Shown one piece after another: positions 22,295 through 34,225 of a DNA stretch of 64,000 nucleotides (position 1 is the stretch's first letter; each line of letters starts with the position of its first letter). The position numbers and the translations under genes are program-made. Below the pieces are notes generated by a model. The model was not told the DNA's origin. It saw only the letters and a list, made by a program, of their open reading frames with translations, and searched no databases. The stretch spans positions 12,897,840 to 12,961,839 of the forward strand of contig JARWIR010000011.1 of NCBI GenBank assembly GCA_029959085.1. Direction: 5' to 3'. The stretch is from Nemophila menziesii (taxonomy: Eukaryota > Streptophyta > Magnoliopsida > Boraginales > Hydrophyllaceae).

Positions 22295-23975
22295 TTAAGT
22301 CAGGAGGTTCTCCTTCCCTATAGGTACCTCCCAAAAACCTATTCAAAGCCTCTTCAAGGTTTTCATTAGCCATATTTAAAGCAAAAAAGGAGTTACTTAA
22401 CTCCCCTTTAAACAAATAAAAATTATAATCACTTTCTCTAGGTGTACTAGGGGTTTTTTCTTTAATTTTTGCACTACTACTTCCCACATTTTGAGGTGGA
22501 GTTGTAGTTGTGTTTTTGGTGTTAGGAATCTGAATTTCATCATCCTTCTTCTCCTTTTGCTTTCTTTGCACTACTCTCCATTCTTCAACCCTCTTTTGAA
22601 CTTTGTACTGGTTTGGTTGGTGATTAGCTTGGTTTGGTTTATGTTGGTGGTTAACTTGGTTTGGTTTAGGTTGGTTATAGGTTTTTGGTCTCTCATTTAT
22701 AGGTTCTTTCCTGCCTTGACTACAATTAATCTCCTTATGCCATAAAGCCTTGCAATTAGAACATCTTTGAGGTAACCACTCATAGTAAGCCTCCACCACA
22801 TGAATCCCATCCTCTTCAAGATCAACCTTCACCCTTTTAACAAGTTCCTTTGTCATATCTACTTCCACACACACTCTAGCAAAGCTTAGCCTGTTTTTTG
22901 TCTTAGTAATAGGGTCCATTTTGATTGGGATACCCAAAGCACTACATATATAGCTTAACCCATCATTAGTCCATAATTGTTATGGTACCTTTCTCAACTT
23001 AACCCAAAGTGGAACCTTAGTCAAATCAAGCTTATCAAACTTCATGTTAGGTTCCCACTTTCTCAATATTATAATCCTACCATTAACATGCCAAACTTGC
23101 TCTAATATGTTGTTACATTCTTGCTCACCTTGGAATTTGAATAGAAACACTTCCATATCAGTAGACTTGATCTCCACTTTACCACAATTTCTCCATTGAG
23201 CATTAACCATGCTTCTAACCATGTGATATGCAGGAGCTTCTCCAAAGAATTTCCCAACTAAGCAATTATCCCACTCCTCAATTCCACTCTTCACTATATC
23301 TCTAGGTGGTTTAACCATGAGCTCATCTTCTACTTGACTAGGAGCAAAGTATTTTAGCTTCAACTCTTGATCACTCTTCTTGAATAATTCAGTCCACTTA
23401 CCTTGCTTCCCACCGTTTTCCTCAATAATTTCCACCTAAGATTCATCATCATCCTCCACACTTTGATCTTGTGCTACTCCCAAGAGGGTACTTTCACTAG
23501 GTGGAGAAATTCCTCCAATTCCTGCACCTAAAGTGGAGTAATCCTCCTTGTGACTCAAATTCAAGCTATTCTCGAGGGAATTAGGAGCCTCACCCTCAAT
23601 TAGGGCCCCATCTTAGCCGTTCATCCCCTCAACCATTGTACAATCAATGATTTGAGTAGCTTGAATGCTTTCACTGGAGCTAAGTAAGGTTAAATTCTCT
23701 ACTTCAGTTTCTGTTCCTCTCTTGGAACTTTCGTCGAACAGGTTATCCACACTCCTTGAAACACTATCCTTCATACTAGAATCATACTCCACACACTCCT
23801 CTGCACTTTTGTTCATCAGATTAATGCGCTTTGCAGCAGAAAAGTTATTGCTAACTTGAATTACAGGAGTTGTAGGTACGTATTTGCCTTTGATAGGCAT
23901 AATTTTTGCTCCAACATCCTTTGTTTCAGCATTACCCTTGATCTCCTTGTTACCAGACTTCTTTCTCGGTGCCAT
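22284..23975 (-). pseudogene. LINE C ORF1 (DUF4283 / zinc knuckle), broken
   Basis: The start is the ATG at 23975 (MAPRKKSGNKEIKG..., shared with E and F). An upstream in-frame Met exists at 24047 but lies in the UTR of the other copies. DUF4283 covers 23300-22830 (KVPLWVKLRKVP at 23020). The knuckle is CSNCKALWHKEINC near 22770-22730; spacing CX2CX4HX4C is kept, with Trp in place of the usual Gly. A tandem basic/polar stretch (KPNQVNHQ, KPNQANHQ) follows. Stops near 23613 and 23436 and a break at 22980-22937 disrupt it. The tail ends ...PPDLNDN-stop, overlapping ORF2 by 11 nt (22284-22294). Confidence 0.88.
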
Positions 23976-24504
23976 TGAATCAACTTGAAAAAAGAAACTT
24001 AGCAAAAAAATAATCACTGGAAACGGTGAAGAAATCGGCAAGAACACCCAAAAAATCAGACTTAAATCGCAAATAAAAGCTCAGAAAACGGAGTTGATAT
24101 TTGCACGGAATTTATTGTTGATTCTAATGCGGATATTAATGCTCAGTCACCTTTATTACCTAATTATTACTCAAAACACAACCGACAAACCAAATCCAAC
24201 TCAGCTTTCCACTATCTATTCCTTGAATTAATTTCCAACTTCAGATACAATTAAACCAAAAGAAACTCAAACCAAAGAAAAAAAAAGGATATGAAGAATT
24301 TTCAACTCCGGTCAAATTGAGGTCAACGCTCCAGTCAATTTCCGGTCAAACTCCATCCATAGCATCGGAGAGCCATCAGTGACGGTGGGGGGGCAACTTT
24401 GGTCAACGGGAGTCAAAGCTTAGTCAAACTTTGACTAAAAATTCAAACCCTAGAGAGAGAAAGAGGAGAGAAGGAGGAGCAATGTGTGTTTTAGGTGTAT
24501 TAGG
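23976..24504 (-). promoter_or_regulatory. LINE C 5' UTR with W-box-like cluster
   Basis: The leader has about eight (A/G)GTCAA on the plus strand between 24310 and 24440, such as ggtcaaatt, ggtcaacg, agtcaatt, ggtcaaac, ggtcaacg, agtcaaag and agtcaaac. These are TTGAC(C/T) cores on the LINE sense strand, well above the fewer than one expected by chance in 130 bp. A pyrimidine-rich start (sense ctcctccttctctcctctttctctctc) marks the probable 5' end. Confidence 0.55.
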
Positions 24505-26211
24505 TGTTTTTAAAAAACATATATTATGTGCCCTATTCTGAGGAAGTATCCGAAAGTAAGAAAAAACCCTCCCGGGAACTTCAAAAATCTTGAAAACGGT
24601 TTTCAGAGTGTTTGGATGATACAAACGAGCCAAAATCTTCACGTTATTATCCATTCAATGGTTAGGGTTTAGTGATTATGGTTTTGGGATTAGGGTATAG
24701 GGTTTAGCGTTTAGAGTTTCTTGTTACGGTTTATTGTTAATTTTTATGGTTAATATTTAGGGCATATGGTGATGGATTTGGTGTCAGTTATAGGTTTAAG
24801 GGTTTTTGTTTATGGTTTAGGGTATAATGTTAGAAATTTTAGAAATAAGTGTTTAATGTTATGGTTGGTAAAACCCTAATGAAACCAAAATATGTCACCC
24901 TAAAATAGAATATTAAAAACAACCTAAAAGTCAACTAAATAATAAATCTAAAAACGTAAAACAGACGATCATGGAAGGCGAAGCGATTTGTTGGTCCCAG
25001 AAGGCCCAACGCACTCAAATAACGTATATTATGTGCCATCTTTTGCGAAAGTAAGCGAAGTTAGCAAAAACCCTCCCGGAAACTTCAAAAATCTTGAAAA
25101 CGGTTTTCAGAGTATTTGGATGATACAAACGAGAAAAAATCTTCACGTTATTATCCTTTCCAAGTTTAGGGTTTAATGATTAGGGGTTTGGGATTAGGGT
25201 ATAGGGTTTAGTGATTAGGGATTAGGGTTTCTGGTTATGGTTTATTTTAGTGTTTATGGTTAGTATTTAGGGCCTATGGTGATGGATTAGGTGTAGGATA
25301 TAGGTTTAAGGTTTTGTGTTTATGGTTTAGGGTATAATGATAGAGATTTTAGAAATTAGGGTTTAATGTTACAGTTGGTATAACCCGAACGAACCCAAAA
25401 TATGACACCCTAAAATAGAATATAAAAACACTATAAAAGTCAACTAAATAAATCTCAAAACATAAAACAAATGATCTTAGAAGGCGAAGCGACCTGTTGG
25501 TCCCAAAAGGCTCAACACACTTAAAACACATATATTATGTGCCCTATTATAAGAAAGTAAGCGAAAGTTAGCAAAAACCCTCCCGAAAACTTCGAAAATC
25601 ATGAAAATGGTTTTCAAAGTATTTGGATGATACAAACGAACCAAAATCTTCATCTTATTATCCTTTCCATGGTTAGGGTTTAGTGGTTAGGGATTTGGGA
25701 TTAGGGTATAGGGTTTTCGGTTACGGATTATTGTTAGTGTTTATGGTTAATATTTATGGCTTATGCTGATGAATTAGGTGTAGGTCATAGGGTTAAGGTT
25801 ATATGTTTATGGATTAGGTTATAATGTTAAAGATTTAAGAAATTAGCGTGTAATGTTATGGTTGGTAAAACAATTACGGACCGAAAATATGACACCCTAA
25901 AATAGAATATTAAAAACAACCTAAAAGTCAACTAAATAAATCTCAAAACATAAAACAGAGGATCTTAGAAGGCGAAGCGATCTGTTGGTCCAAAAAGGAC
26001 TAACACATCTAAAATAGATATATTATGTGCCCCATTCTAAGAAAGTAATCGGAAGTTAGCAAAAAACCTCCCAGAAACTTCAAAAATCCTGAAAACGGTT
26101 TTCAGAGTGTTTGGATGATACAAACGAGCCAAAATCATCACGTTATTATCCTTTTTATGGTTAGGGTTTAGTGATTAGGGTTTTAGGATTAGGGTATAGG
26201 GTTTAGTATTT
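24505..26211 (+). repeat. Telomere-like satellite array S3, about 3.5 monomers
   Basis: Same monomer and orientation as S2. The landmark recurs near 24656, 25164, 25669 and 26157 (about 490-510 bp). The first monomer starts abnormally in mid-unit (aaaaaacatatattatgtgccc) after LINE C. The array ends with gggtttagtattt at the LINE D 3' end, the diverged form of the TTTAGTGTTT site. Confidence 0.9.
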
Positions 26212-26474
26212 TTTTTATCAAACCTACCATTTTATATCCACAAAATGTACAAATCAAACCCCTACTTGTTTTTGACTAAAAAACAAGCATGGCTAGGAAG
26301 AAAAAACCATATACAACATTTACTAGGAAAGTAAACCTATCAACTTGCAAATAACCTGTACAACCATTGCTAGAAAGAAATAAATCAAAGTAAGAGAATC
26401 CTATACAACCATTGCTAGGAAATTAAACCCTATACAACAATTGCTAAAATCTATTACTAGGTCCAAGCTCCAAG

Positions 26475-29400
26475 CTAGCTTCCTTTTTCTTCATGCTCAC
26501 CTCCCTTGAGTACTCCATGTAGCTTCCATCTTGCCGCCAATCTCATAATCTCAACATTCTTTTTAAATAACCTTCTATTCCAAAAGTGTGTATTGAACAT
26601 CTTTCACAACTATTTTCACAATATCCTCATATTTAGGATGCATCTTCTTAAACTCCTTTTTATTCCTCATATCCCAGATACAATAAAGAAAGCTAAGAAA
26701 TGTAATGTTTGATATGGTATCTTTTAAGGGTTACCATCAAATTGAAGCATAAAATCAAGTCTTTCCTCCCAAGTATTACCCGAGTTATGCCAATTATGTA
26801 AAGCACAAATCTCCCTCCAAGTGAAAGTAGTAAATTTGCAATCCACAAATAGGTGATCTCTAGATTCATGTTCCTCAAAGCAAAGGTAGCATAACTTGTC
26901 CACTTCCATTCCCAACTTACTAAGCCTATCTTTAGTGCTTAATCTATCCTTGCAAATTAACCAAGCACAAAACTTGTGCTTTGGCATACTCCATTTATGC
27001 CACACCACACTATACCATTTTGTTTTCTCGTTAGGACCCCTTAGGTCATACATTACATCCGAGGCCTTAGACCCTTTATCTCCCCATCTTATAGTGTCAT
27101 TTTCTTCATTAAGCACCATATCCTTTACCACCTCATACACCTTATTGAGCTTAGGTGGAAATCTCCACCTCTTCCCAATATAATAATCCATCACCTTTTA
27201 TTAATATTGTAATTCCCTAAAGAAATAGCATCCTTATGTTCACAAATATCACCAACACACTTTCCCTTTATCCACCTATCATTTAACATATAGGTTCTTT
27301 CCCCATTTCCAACATCATGTATAATATATTTAAAAGCAATGTACCTCACATTAAGCATAGCTCTCCATGTCCAAGGAAGTTTACTATCATATGTAATGCT
27401 CCATATACTCTTATTCCTTAGCAAATTTGAGTAGACCCATCGAGACCAAATATTATCTTTATAACCATACATTCTTCAAATAGCTTTAAGAATAGCAACT
27501 TGATTAATTTGGAGAAGATTATGTATGCCTAGTCCTCCATTTTCTTTACTTTGACATAACTCTTTCCAAGCCACTTTAGCTTAATGAAAGTCATTAGTAT
27601 TACCCTTCCAAAGGAATCTACTCAAGAGTGATTCTATCTCATGAATAACTCCCATTGGAATAATAATTACATTACACCAATATCTAGCTTTACTTTGCAA
27701 AACACTCTTGATTAAATGAAGCCTTCCTGCAAATGTATGGAATCTATGCATCCACCCTTCAACACTTCCAACTATATTATTAATAAGGGTAGTACACATT
27801 AAACTATTAGGACCCTTTTTAGTTAAAGGAGCCCCAAGATATCTAACAGGAAGTTTACCCTTCTTAACATTGAGAATACTACTCAAATCATCATGAAGGT
27901 CCTTGTTACATCCTCCTATATATAGCTCACTCTTTTCAGGACTTATTTTAAGGCCAGAAAGTCTAGAGAAGAGATCAAGGCTTTGTTTTAGTCTCATGGC
28001 AGAATCCTTATCACCATTAAAGAATACTAAACAATCATCAGCAAATATAAGATGGTTCAAACCCATTCTAGCACAATTAGGGTGATAAGTAAAAGCTTTA
28101 TTATGAGTCACTTTCTCAAGAATAGAAGTGAAACCTTGCATACATACAAAAAATAGATAAGGAGATAAAGGATCACCTTGTCTTAATCCTCTTTCTCCTT
28201 TGAAATAATCACACACACTCCCATTTATACATAAATAGAACATAGGTGTAGAAATACACATCTTGATCCAAGAGATAAACTTTCTATGAAATCCCATAAT
28301 TTGAAGTAGTTGAAAAAGGTACCTCTTATTAATTGTATCAAATGCCTTTTGAAGATCAATGTTTAAAGTACACCTTGGACTCAAATCCTTTCTATCATAA
28401 TCTGCCACCACACTTTGAGCAACAAATATATTATCAGAAATACTTCTTCCTCCCACAAAAGCAGCTTAATTTTTAGATATAAGCTCCTCAAGACTTTGCT
28501 TCATCCTATTAGCAATGATTTTAGATATAGCTTTGTATAGGATATTACAACAAGCAATGGGCCTGAAACTCTTTAGTGAAGTGGGGTTTTTAACCTTGGA
28601 ATAAGAACAAGGTTAGTAGCATTAATTTGCTTCAAGATTTGTCTATTCTTGAAAGATCCCTTTATAGCATTTCATACATCCTCCCCTATAATATTCCAAG
28701 TAGCTTTGAGGAAAGCACTATTAAAACCATCTGGACCAGGAGCCTTTGAGATATATAGAAAATATAGCTTCTCTGATCTCCTTACTAGTAATGTCTTTCA
28801 CCATTTCTTTAGCTTCTTCATTAGTAATAGCTTTATCAACAAGCTTTTTTAAGCAACTAGAGCTAAAATTTTCTTCATTAACATCCTTAGTACCAATTAA
28901 ACTAGTGTAGTACTTTATAAATTCATCATGAATAGCCTCATCTTCAACAACAATATCACCATTTTCAGTCACAACTGAGGCAACTCGGTTTTGGGTGATT
29001 CTAGCCTTAACGCTTTTATGATAAAGGGCAGTACTACAATCACCCTTTTGAGCCCAACTAATCCCATATTTTTGCTTTAAAACCTCCTCTTGAATATTAA
29101 GAAGATGCATAAGTTTGTCTCTAAGCTCCTTCTCAATAGTAAGCATAGATTAATCACCATTCATAAGCATAACTTGCACCTTCTCAAGCTCCTCCTTAAG
29201 CTCTATTATTTCTTGTGTAGAATGATGAAAATATTTTCTATTGAAAATCTTAAGAGCTTTCTTTACTTCCTTCAATTTATTCACCACTTTATACATCATA
29301 CTCCCTTTAACCTCAATCTTCCACACCTTTTCAATCAAAGGTAGAAACTCATCGTGATCAATCCAAACATTAAAAAACTTAAAAGTTGAAGGTTTAGTAT

Positions 29401-30067
29401 TTGAACTCCCCTGTATTTTGAGGATAAGGTTGGAGTGATCTGAAATTCCAGGAGCTTCAATCTTCAAATGAGACTTGAAACAAGTGAACCAAGCACCATT
29501 TTTATGAAAATTTTATCAATTTTACTAGATACAAAACCATCCATTCTTCTATTAGTCCAAGTGTAATAACACCCTTGGCTAGGATGTTCAACCATCCCAA
29601 TATCATTAATACAATCCACAAATTCATGAGAGCTCTTATGAAGGCTAGTACATCCCGTTCTTTCATCAACTTTAGTAATTTATTATAGTCCCCACACCAA
29701 ATACAAGGAGAATCCCCATTTATTTTCATCATTATCTGCATATACCATCACACAATTGAATGTTTTTTTATTAAATATATCATGTACCTCAAGGAAGATG
29801 GCTTGGCTAGTTGAATCAAGACACTTTACATCCAAAACATTCTTATTCCACTTTACACATATTCTTCCCCTTTCATCCTTATCATGATTAGTAATAGTAC
29901 CCCAATTACTCAAATAAGTATTGTGAAACTTGTTGTAACTTTGTAAAGTCATTTTAGTCTCCAATAAACCCATAAGATCAACTTTTTTTTATCTTGTATA
30001 ACATGAATAACTCTTTTTGTTTGAAGTTTATAGTCAAACCTCTTACATTCCAAGAGCTAATTATCAT
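26475..30067 (-). pseudogene. LINE D ORF2 (endonuclease-RT-zf-RVT), broken
   Basis: Endonuclease remnants 30067-29470 include LLETK and TWTNRRMDGF with frameshifts and an internal loss near 29710 (the VILWETL part). The linker is 29467-29150. RT 29146-27581 includes the longest open piece, 291 aa (28456-27581), with GERGLRQGDPLSPYLF, HLIFADDCLVFFNGD and GLKISPEKSELYIGGC intact. The zf-RVT region (27194-26724) keeps LCYLCFEEHESRDHLFVDCKF, all Cys/His ligands present. Breaks occur near 29150, 28740, 28600, 28468, 27582 and 27196. RT palm and zinc region are the best preserved of the C/D/G group. Confidence 0.9.
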
Positions 30068-30514
30068 TTAGGTCAGGAGGTTTTCCTTCCCTATGGGTAC
30101 TTCCCACAAACCTATTTAAAGCCTCTTCAAGGTATTCATTAGCCATGTTTAAAGCACAAAAGGAGTTACTTAACTCCCCTTCAAATATATTAGAATTATA
30201 AGCACTTTCTCTAGGTGTACTAGGGGTTTTTCCTTTCCCCTTTGAACTACTACTTCCCACATTTTTAGGTGGAGTTGTAGTTGTGTCATTAGTGTTAGGA
30301 ATCTGAACTTCATCATCCTTTTTCTCCTTTTGCTTTCTTTGCACAACTCTCCATTCTTCAACCTTCTTTTGAACTTTGTATTGGTTTTGTTGGTGATTAG
30401 CTTGGTTAGGTTTAGGTTGGTGGTTAACTTGGTTAGGTTTAGGTTGGTTATAGGCCTCTTTCATAGGTTCTTTCCTGCCTTAACTACAATTAATCTCCTT
30501 ATGCCCCAAAGCCT
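30057..30514 (-). pseudogene. LINE D ORF1, C-terminal part only
   Basis: Only the region after the zinc knuckle remains: the basic/polar repeat (QPKPNQVNHQPKPNQANHQ near 30440-30390), EEWRVVQRKQKEKKDDEVQIPN, a Ser/Thr-rich stretch and the conserved end SFCALNMANEYLEEALNRF...PPDLNDN-stop. The frame is open for 135 codons (30464-30057). The overlap with ORF2 is 30057-30067. Confidence 0.85.
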
Positions 30515-32385
30515 GCTTTCCTACGATCAAGGATAGATGGATCTGCTGCTAGCTCTAGCCTGTCCTAGGGCGTAGGCAAGGTTGAAATCAGAGAAATCCC
30601 CTTTTCCTAGGCAGCTATAGGAGGTGAGAATTTGGGACCATTCTCTAATTCTTTGTGTTCAGCGGACTCTACTCCACCAAAGAAAAGAGACGAATGAACT
30701 ACTCTAAGTATCCATTTGGGAACTAGAAATGCTATTTTTTTTCAAAGAGGTAGTTTACTTGCTTACTTGTTATAGTAAGGAAATTCCTGCAAAGCACTTC
30801 GAGTAACTAAGGAATACCCTCTCGGTCCCTAATAATCATCCCATGGTTACCTTCGCTCCACTACTCTTAATTGGCGAATAGAAGTACTCCCCCACTTATC
30901 TTACCCTTTTGAGTATAACAGATGTCGGTCTCTAGTTAGTATGCTAGAGGGATACATCAGTACAAGGTTGTGGCACATTAGGAATTCCCAGGATAGAGAC
31001 TGAACTTCACATGTTAAGCTCTATTCAATGCCGTTCTCCTACTGTATGTTTTGGGATTTGTGTTACCCGGAACCTCTCATAGAAGATTTAGAAATGTATA
31101 AAAGTACTGATGGGTCCAGGGCAGCGCCACAACAGGCTCGGTCGATGCTGGTGCTGGGAGATCGCCCTCCTGAAAGAACATAAAGAACATATGGAAAAGA
31201 GATGGCCTTGAGCCTGTTTTGGGTTCTATTAATTAATAAAGAGGCCAGGTCATTGAACTTAGAGTAGGAAATTCCAGTGAAAGCTTCTTCCTAAGAAGAA
31301 TGAACAAGAGCAAGAACACCGATCATTTATTACGGGTGCTGATTCAATTCCTTTAAAACAAACAGTCTTGCATAGGGAAGGAAAATCTACAGGCTTCGAG
31401 GGATCTTCGTCTTCCTACTTTGATTCAAGAACCACAGGTTAGAGCCTTTCTACGTTAGTTAACATAGTAAGTAAGAGAGTGAGTTCACCATTTAGAACAA
31501 TCCCCAACTCCTTCTTAAGAGCTTTCGGGAAAGTCAGGGTGATTATCCGATCGGGGAAGAAGTTTCTACTATTGCTTGCTATGACTGGCAAGCAAACATG
31601 GAAGACTAGAAAAGAGACAATGGTCGCTTTAGCGGGGGGATATGAGATAGTGACTTTACTTATTGACCTTCATGGGTGTCTACATCTCATGTCTCATTTC
31701 TAATTGAGAACATTCTGAACCCTCACGATATGACAAAAAGATGCCACCAAGCGCGAAAGAGTGTCGACATCGACCTCAGCCTGCCTAAGGAATTGGAATC
31801 GGGGATCAACTTCTCGCTTCAAGATAGAATGCCACTAGATCACTGACTGAACGACGAGGAGATAGAACACATGATGTGACTACAGCTCTCCTACGGAAAG
31901 AACTGGATTGTACGAGTATCGATAAGTAGATTCGGGATAGGAATAGAGAATGCATTTGATCCCTTAGAGCACCTCGTTCCCTACATAGAACTACAAGTGT
32001 TAAGCAAATAACCTTTCCAGCTGGTAACAGCTTATAACACCACTTACAGTCCTTAAAGCAGTTATAGCTGAGAAGGCTAAATTCATTCGGTTAAGGACCT
32101 ACCTTGCTATCTCTCGGAGTAGTCGTATTAATACCTTCCTTCTTACCTTTCCTAATCCTCATGGAATGAATTACCCTAAGCAGTTGGAGTGTCCTTTGCT
32201 GCTTTTGATTAAGAGGCATTTTACTTCCCAACTGGTTCCTCCAACAAGTAGCTAGAAATAAGGTCTTAATGGTTATAACGTGATTTAGGAACGGTATGAT
32301 ATATTTGGATACTGAAAAGTGAGTTTTTGGCTCTCTCCTAACATCCATCAACGAATCGCCCTAGAGCTTGATTTTCACTCGTAGA
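30515..32385. other. Putative mitochondrial-DNA insert (NUMT-like block)
   Basis: About 1.9 kb unlike anything around it: more even base composition, no satellite or LINE/gypsy similarity, and no long ORF (the largest are 86 codons on minus, 32351-32091, and 74 codons on plus, 31479-31703, neither recognised). Phrases such as gggcagcgccacaacaggct and ggtgctgggagatcgccctc have the character of plant mitochondrial intergenic DNA. This is recognition by style, not by alignment. The left edge is sharp at the LINE D break; the right edge is approximate. Confidence 0.45.
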
Positions 32386-33399
32386 TGTCCTCACTCAACC
32401 CAATTTTTTATGCTTTAATTTGCATCCCCAAATAACCCAAGTAAAACCTTTTTTATGATGATTACATAATACATTCCACTTTACCGGTCCAAATCTTTTC
32501 AATCTTTTTCATATTTCCTTTTCTTTTGATGGCTAGCTATAACTCTCTTTATAATGTGGGATATCATGCTACCTTTTCATATATATATTTTTTTCTTTTC
32601 AATACTTTTTCATTCACTTTTACCCCGACAAAGGGTTACAATAATAACTCATCATCATCATTAATATCACAATTACAATTACTTTCCCAGTCCAAATGTT
32701 TCCTAATGATGAAACCCACCACCCAAACTCAAGCTCTAAAACAATTTGTCTCAGGTTTTGCGATTCGAGTGCGGTTCATATGGATAAGTCCTATAAACTA
32801 AGGGGTGTGGATTGTAATGTGGCAAATAAAAGGCTTTAGAAAGGCTCAGAGGGGCTACGACGGGTAATAATAATAATCAAATAAAAGGGTGAGAAAGCTA
32901 AAAGGCTTAAAGTGGCTTCAATATGAAAGAACTGCCTTATTCACTTTTCTAACTACAAGATTTCGTAACTTTTTCACTATTAGTTCATAGACAAGCTGGT
33001 TTTCAACTAATTTCAAACCTCACGTTCTACATACCGATTAACTCTCCCTATGTTCTAACTTGACACTTCATATACATTTCTTATTAATCTTCCCTATCTT
33101 TTACTTCCTGTTTTCATACATGCATACTAAACATATTTGTGACACCGTTCAATATACCTACTATCGTTGACTTAATTAAAACATGCTCAATATGCACATT
33201 CACCATATCCTATGCCAATTCTAACGCTAAATTTTTTAGATTTAATGCAAAAATAAAAAAGAAAGATGCGGACAACGAATCCCCATCCCCAACTCAAAAG
33301 TGAGTCGTGTCCCCATGACTCGAAAAAGACTCAATAAAGCAATAAAATTTAAACTAATCTAATGTATACAAGTAATTAAGGTAAAGAATTAGAACAGGG
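32386..33399. other. Unassigned AT-rich non-coding segment
   Basis: No coding region is supported. It has T-rich tracts (32560-32610), a short ATC/ATT run at 32648-32675, and a region at 32820-32940 where 'aaggct' recurs (aaaggctttagaaaggctcag, aaaggcttaaag). It could be part of the 3' non-coding portion of gypsy element 2 or a separate element; nothing decides. Confidence 0.3.
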
Positions 33400-33862
33400 T
33401 ACCTGGCCATAAAGCATCTCTTGTAATTCCTCTTCTGAACGATGATCATCATCCATATCCAAGTCTTCTGTTACTTCCTTTATCACATGATCTATCCTCA
33501 AAATTTCATTCTAGCAGGCATTGAAATCTCTTTTTAAACCATCAATCTCTTCCATTAATTTTACTAGTCCATGCTGGTGGTGTGCATATACTTTCTGAAT
33601 TTTCATTAAGATTTGAAGATGAACCTTGATCTTGGACTGGTGTCTTTGCTTTAGGCCTTGATGTTTTACTCATTCTTGATGTGCGTTTTCCTCGTAGTGA
33701 TTGTGTTATTGCCTCGATCTTTTGTTTCTTTTCAATAGGCTTACCAAGATCAATGGCCTTTTCTTTTGTAGCTCTAGGCAAATTCTTGTTCTTCCCTAAG
33801 ATTGAACACTTCCTCTTATAATTCATAGCATTTGTTATGTTTGTCATCTCTGAATAACCCAC
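33400..33862 (-). pseudogene. Unrecognised lysine-rich reading frame
   Basis: From a Met at 33862 it reads 106 codons to a stop at 33542, and the same style of sequence continues to about 33400 in another frame. The first part is very basic (YKRKCSILGKNKNLPRATKEKA, LRGKRTSRMSKTSRPKAKTP), then Ser/Asn-rich. The downstream frame looks acidic and helical (GLKRDFNAC, EVTEDLDMDDDHRSEEELQE). This basic-then-acidic order looks protein-like, not random. It matches nothing I recognise. It lies on the same strand as gypsy element 2, about 1 kb beyond the pol end, so it may be an accessory frame of that element or a host exon. Confidence 0.3.
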
Positions 33863-33869
33863 AACTCAA

Positions 33870-34210
33870 GTTACACCAAGGATATAATAAATTTATGAAA
33901 GATTGGTGTGGCTTGACGTTGTTGCTTGGATGAATGATTATCAATGGTTGAAAAAGGTTTTCTTGATTCATGGTGGAAGACTCTTGATAGCTTGATGATC
34001 TTTGGTGTTTTGTGGTGTTGTATAATGAATCTTATGAAGAATATGTGTTTATGGAGGATCGAGGGAAGATTTGATGTTGTTGTGTTTATATGAACGTTTA
34101 CTCAAGCTTCAAGGTGTTTTATAAGGTTTGGGTCTGGAAAATTCATGTTAGGAAAGTTGAAGGAGGCTAGGTTTTGCTTTTATAAGGTAAGAAGTAGACT
34201 TGGAAGCAAA
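33870..34210 (-). other. Non-coding segment between the lysine-rich frame and the tandem repeat
   Basis: TG-rich on the plus strand (ggtgtggcttgacgttgttgcttgg, ttggtgttttgtggtgttgt). No reading frame, box or repeat could be supported. Confidence 0.3.
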
Positions 34211-34225
34211 TTCTCCTTCTCAAAC

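Larger units (their letters stand above)
18391..24504 (-). mobile_element. LINE C, full-length L1-type element (about 6.1 kb)
   Basis: Minus-strand, apparently complete: 5' UTR (23976-24504), ORF1 (22284-23975), ORF2 (18656-22294) and 3' UTR (18391-18655). The 3' end is tttgataaaaaa on the sense strand and abuts satellite tttagtgttt at 18381-18390. The 5' end reads ggaggagcaatgtgtgttttaggtgt, as in F. It belongs to the C/D/G subfamily. The 5' junction has only a poor match to the expected duplication (ttaggtgttt), and the satellite resumes about 280 bp further along the monomer. All frames carry disabling changes. Confidence 0.9.
26212..30514 (-). mobile_element. LINE D, 5'-truncated by a foreign DNA block
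   Basis: Minus-strand member of the C/D/G subfamily. It has a 3' UTR (26212-26474), a complete-length but broken ORF2 and the last third of ORF1. Similarity ends in the ORF1 zinc-knuckle codons (atgccccaaagcct) at 30514, where mitochondrial-like DNA starts. No target-site duplication is found at that side, so the end is either a 5' truncation joined to captured DNA or a later break. The 3' end joins satellite in the same monomer position as A, C and G. Confidence 0.88.

Noticed and set aside
31479..31703. 74-codon ORF in the organelle-like block
   Set aside because: No recognisable domain or start context, and a length expected by chance.
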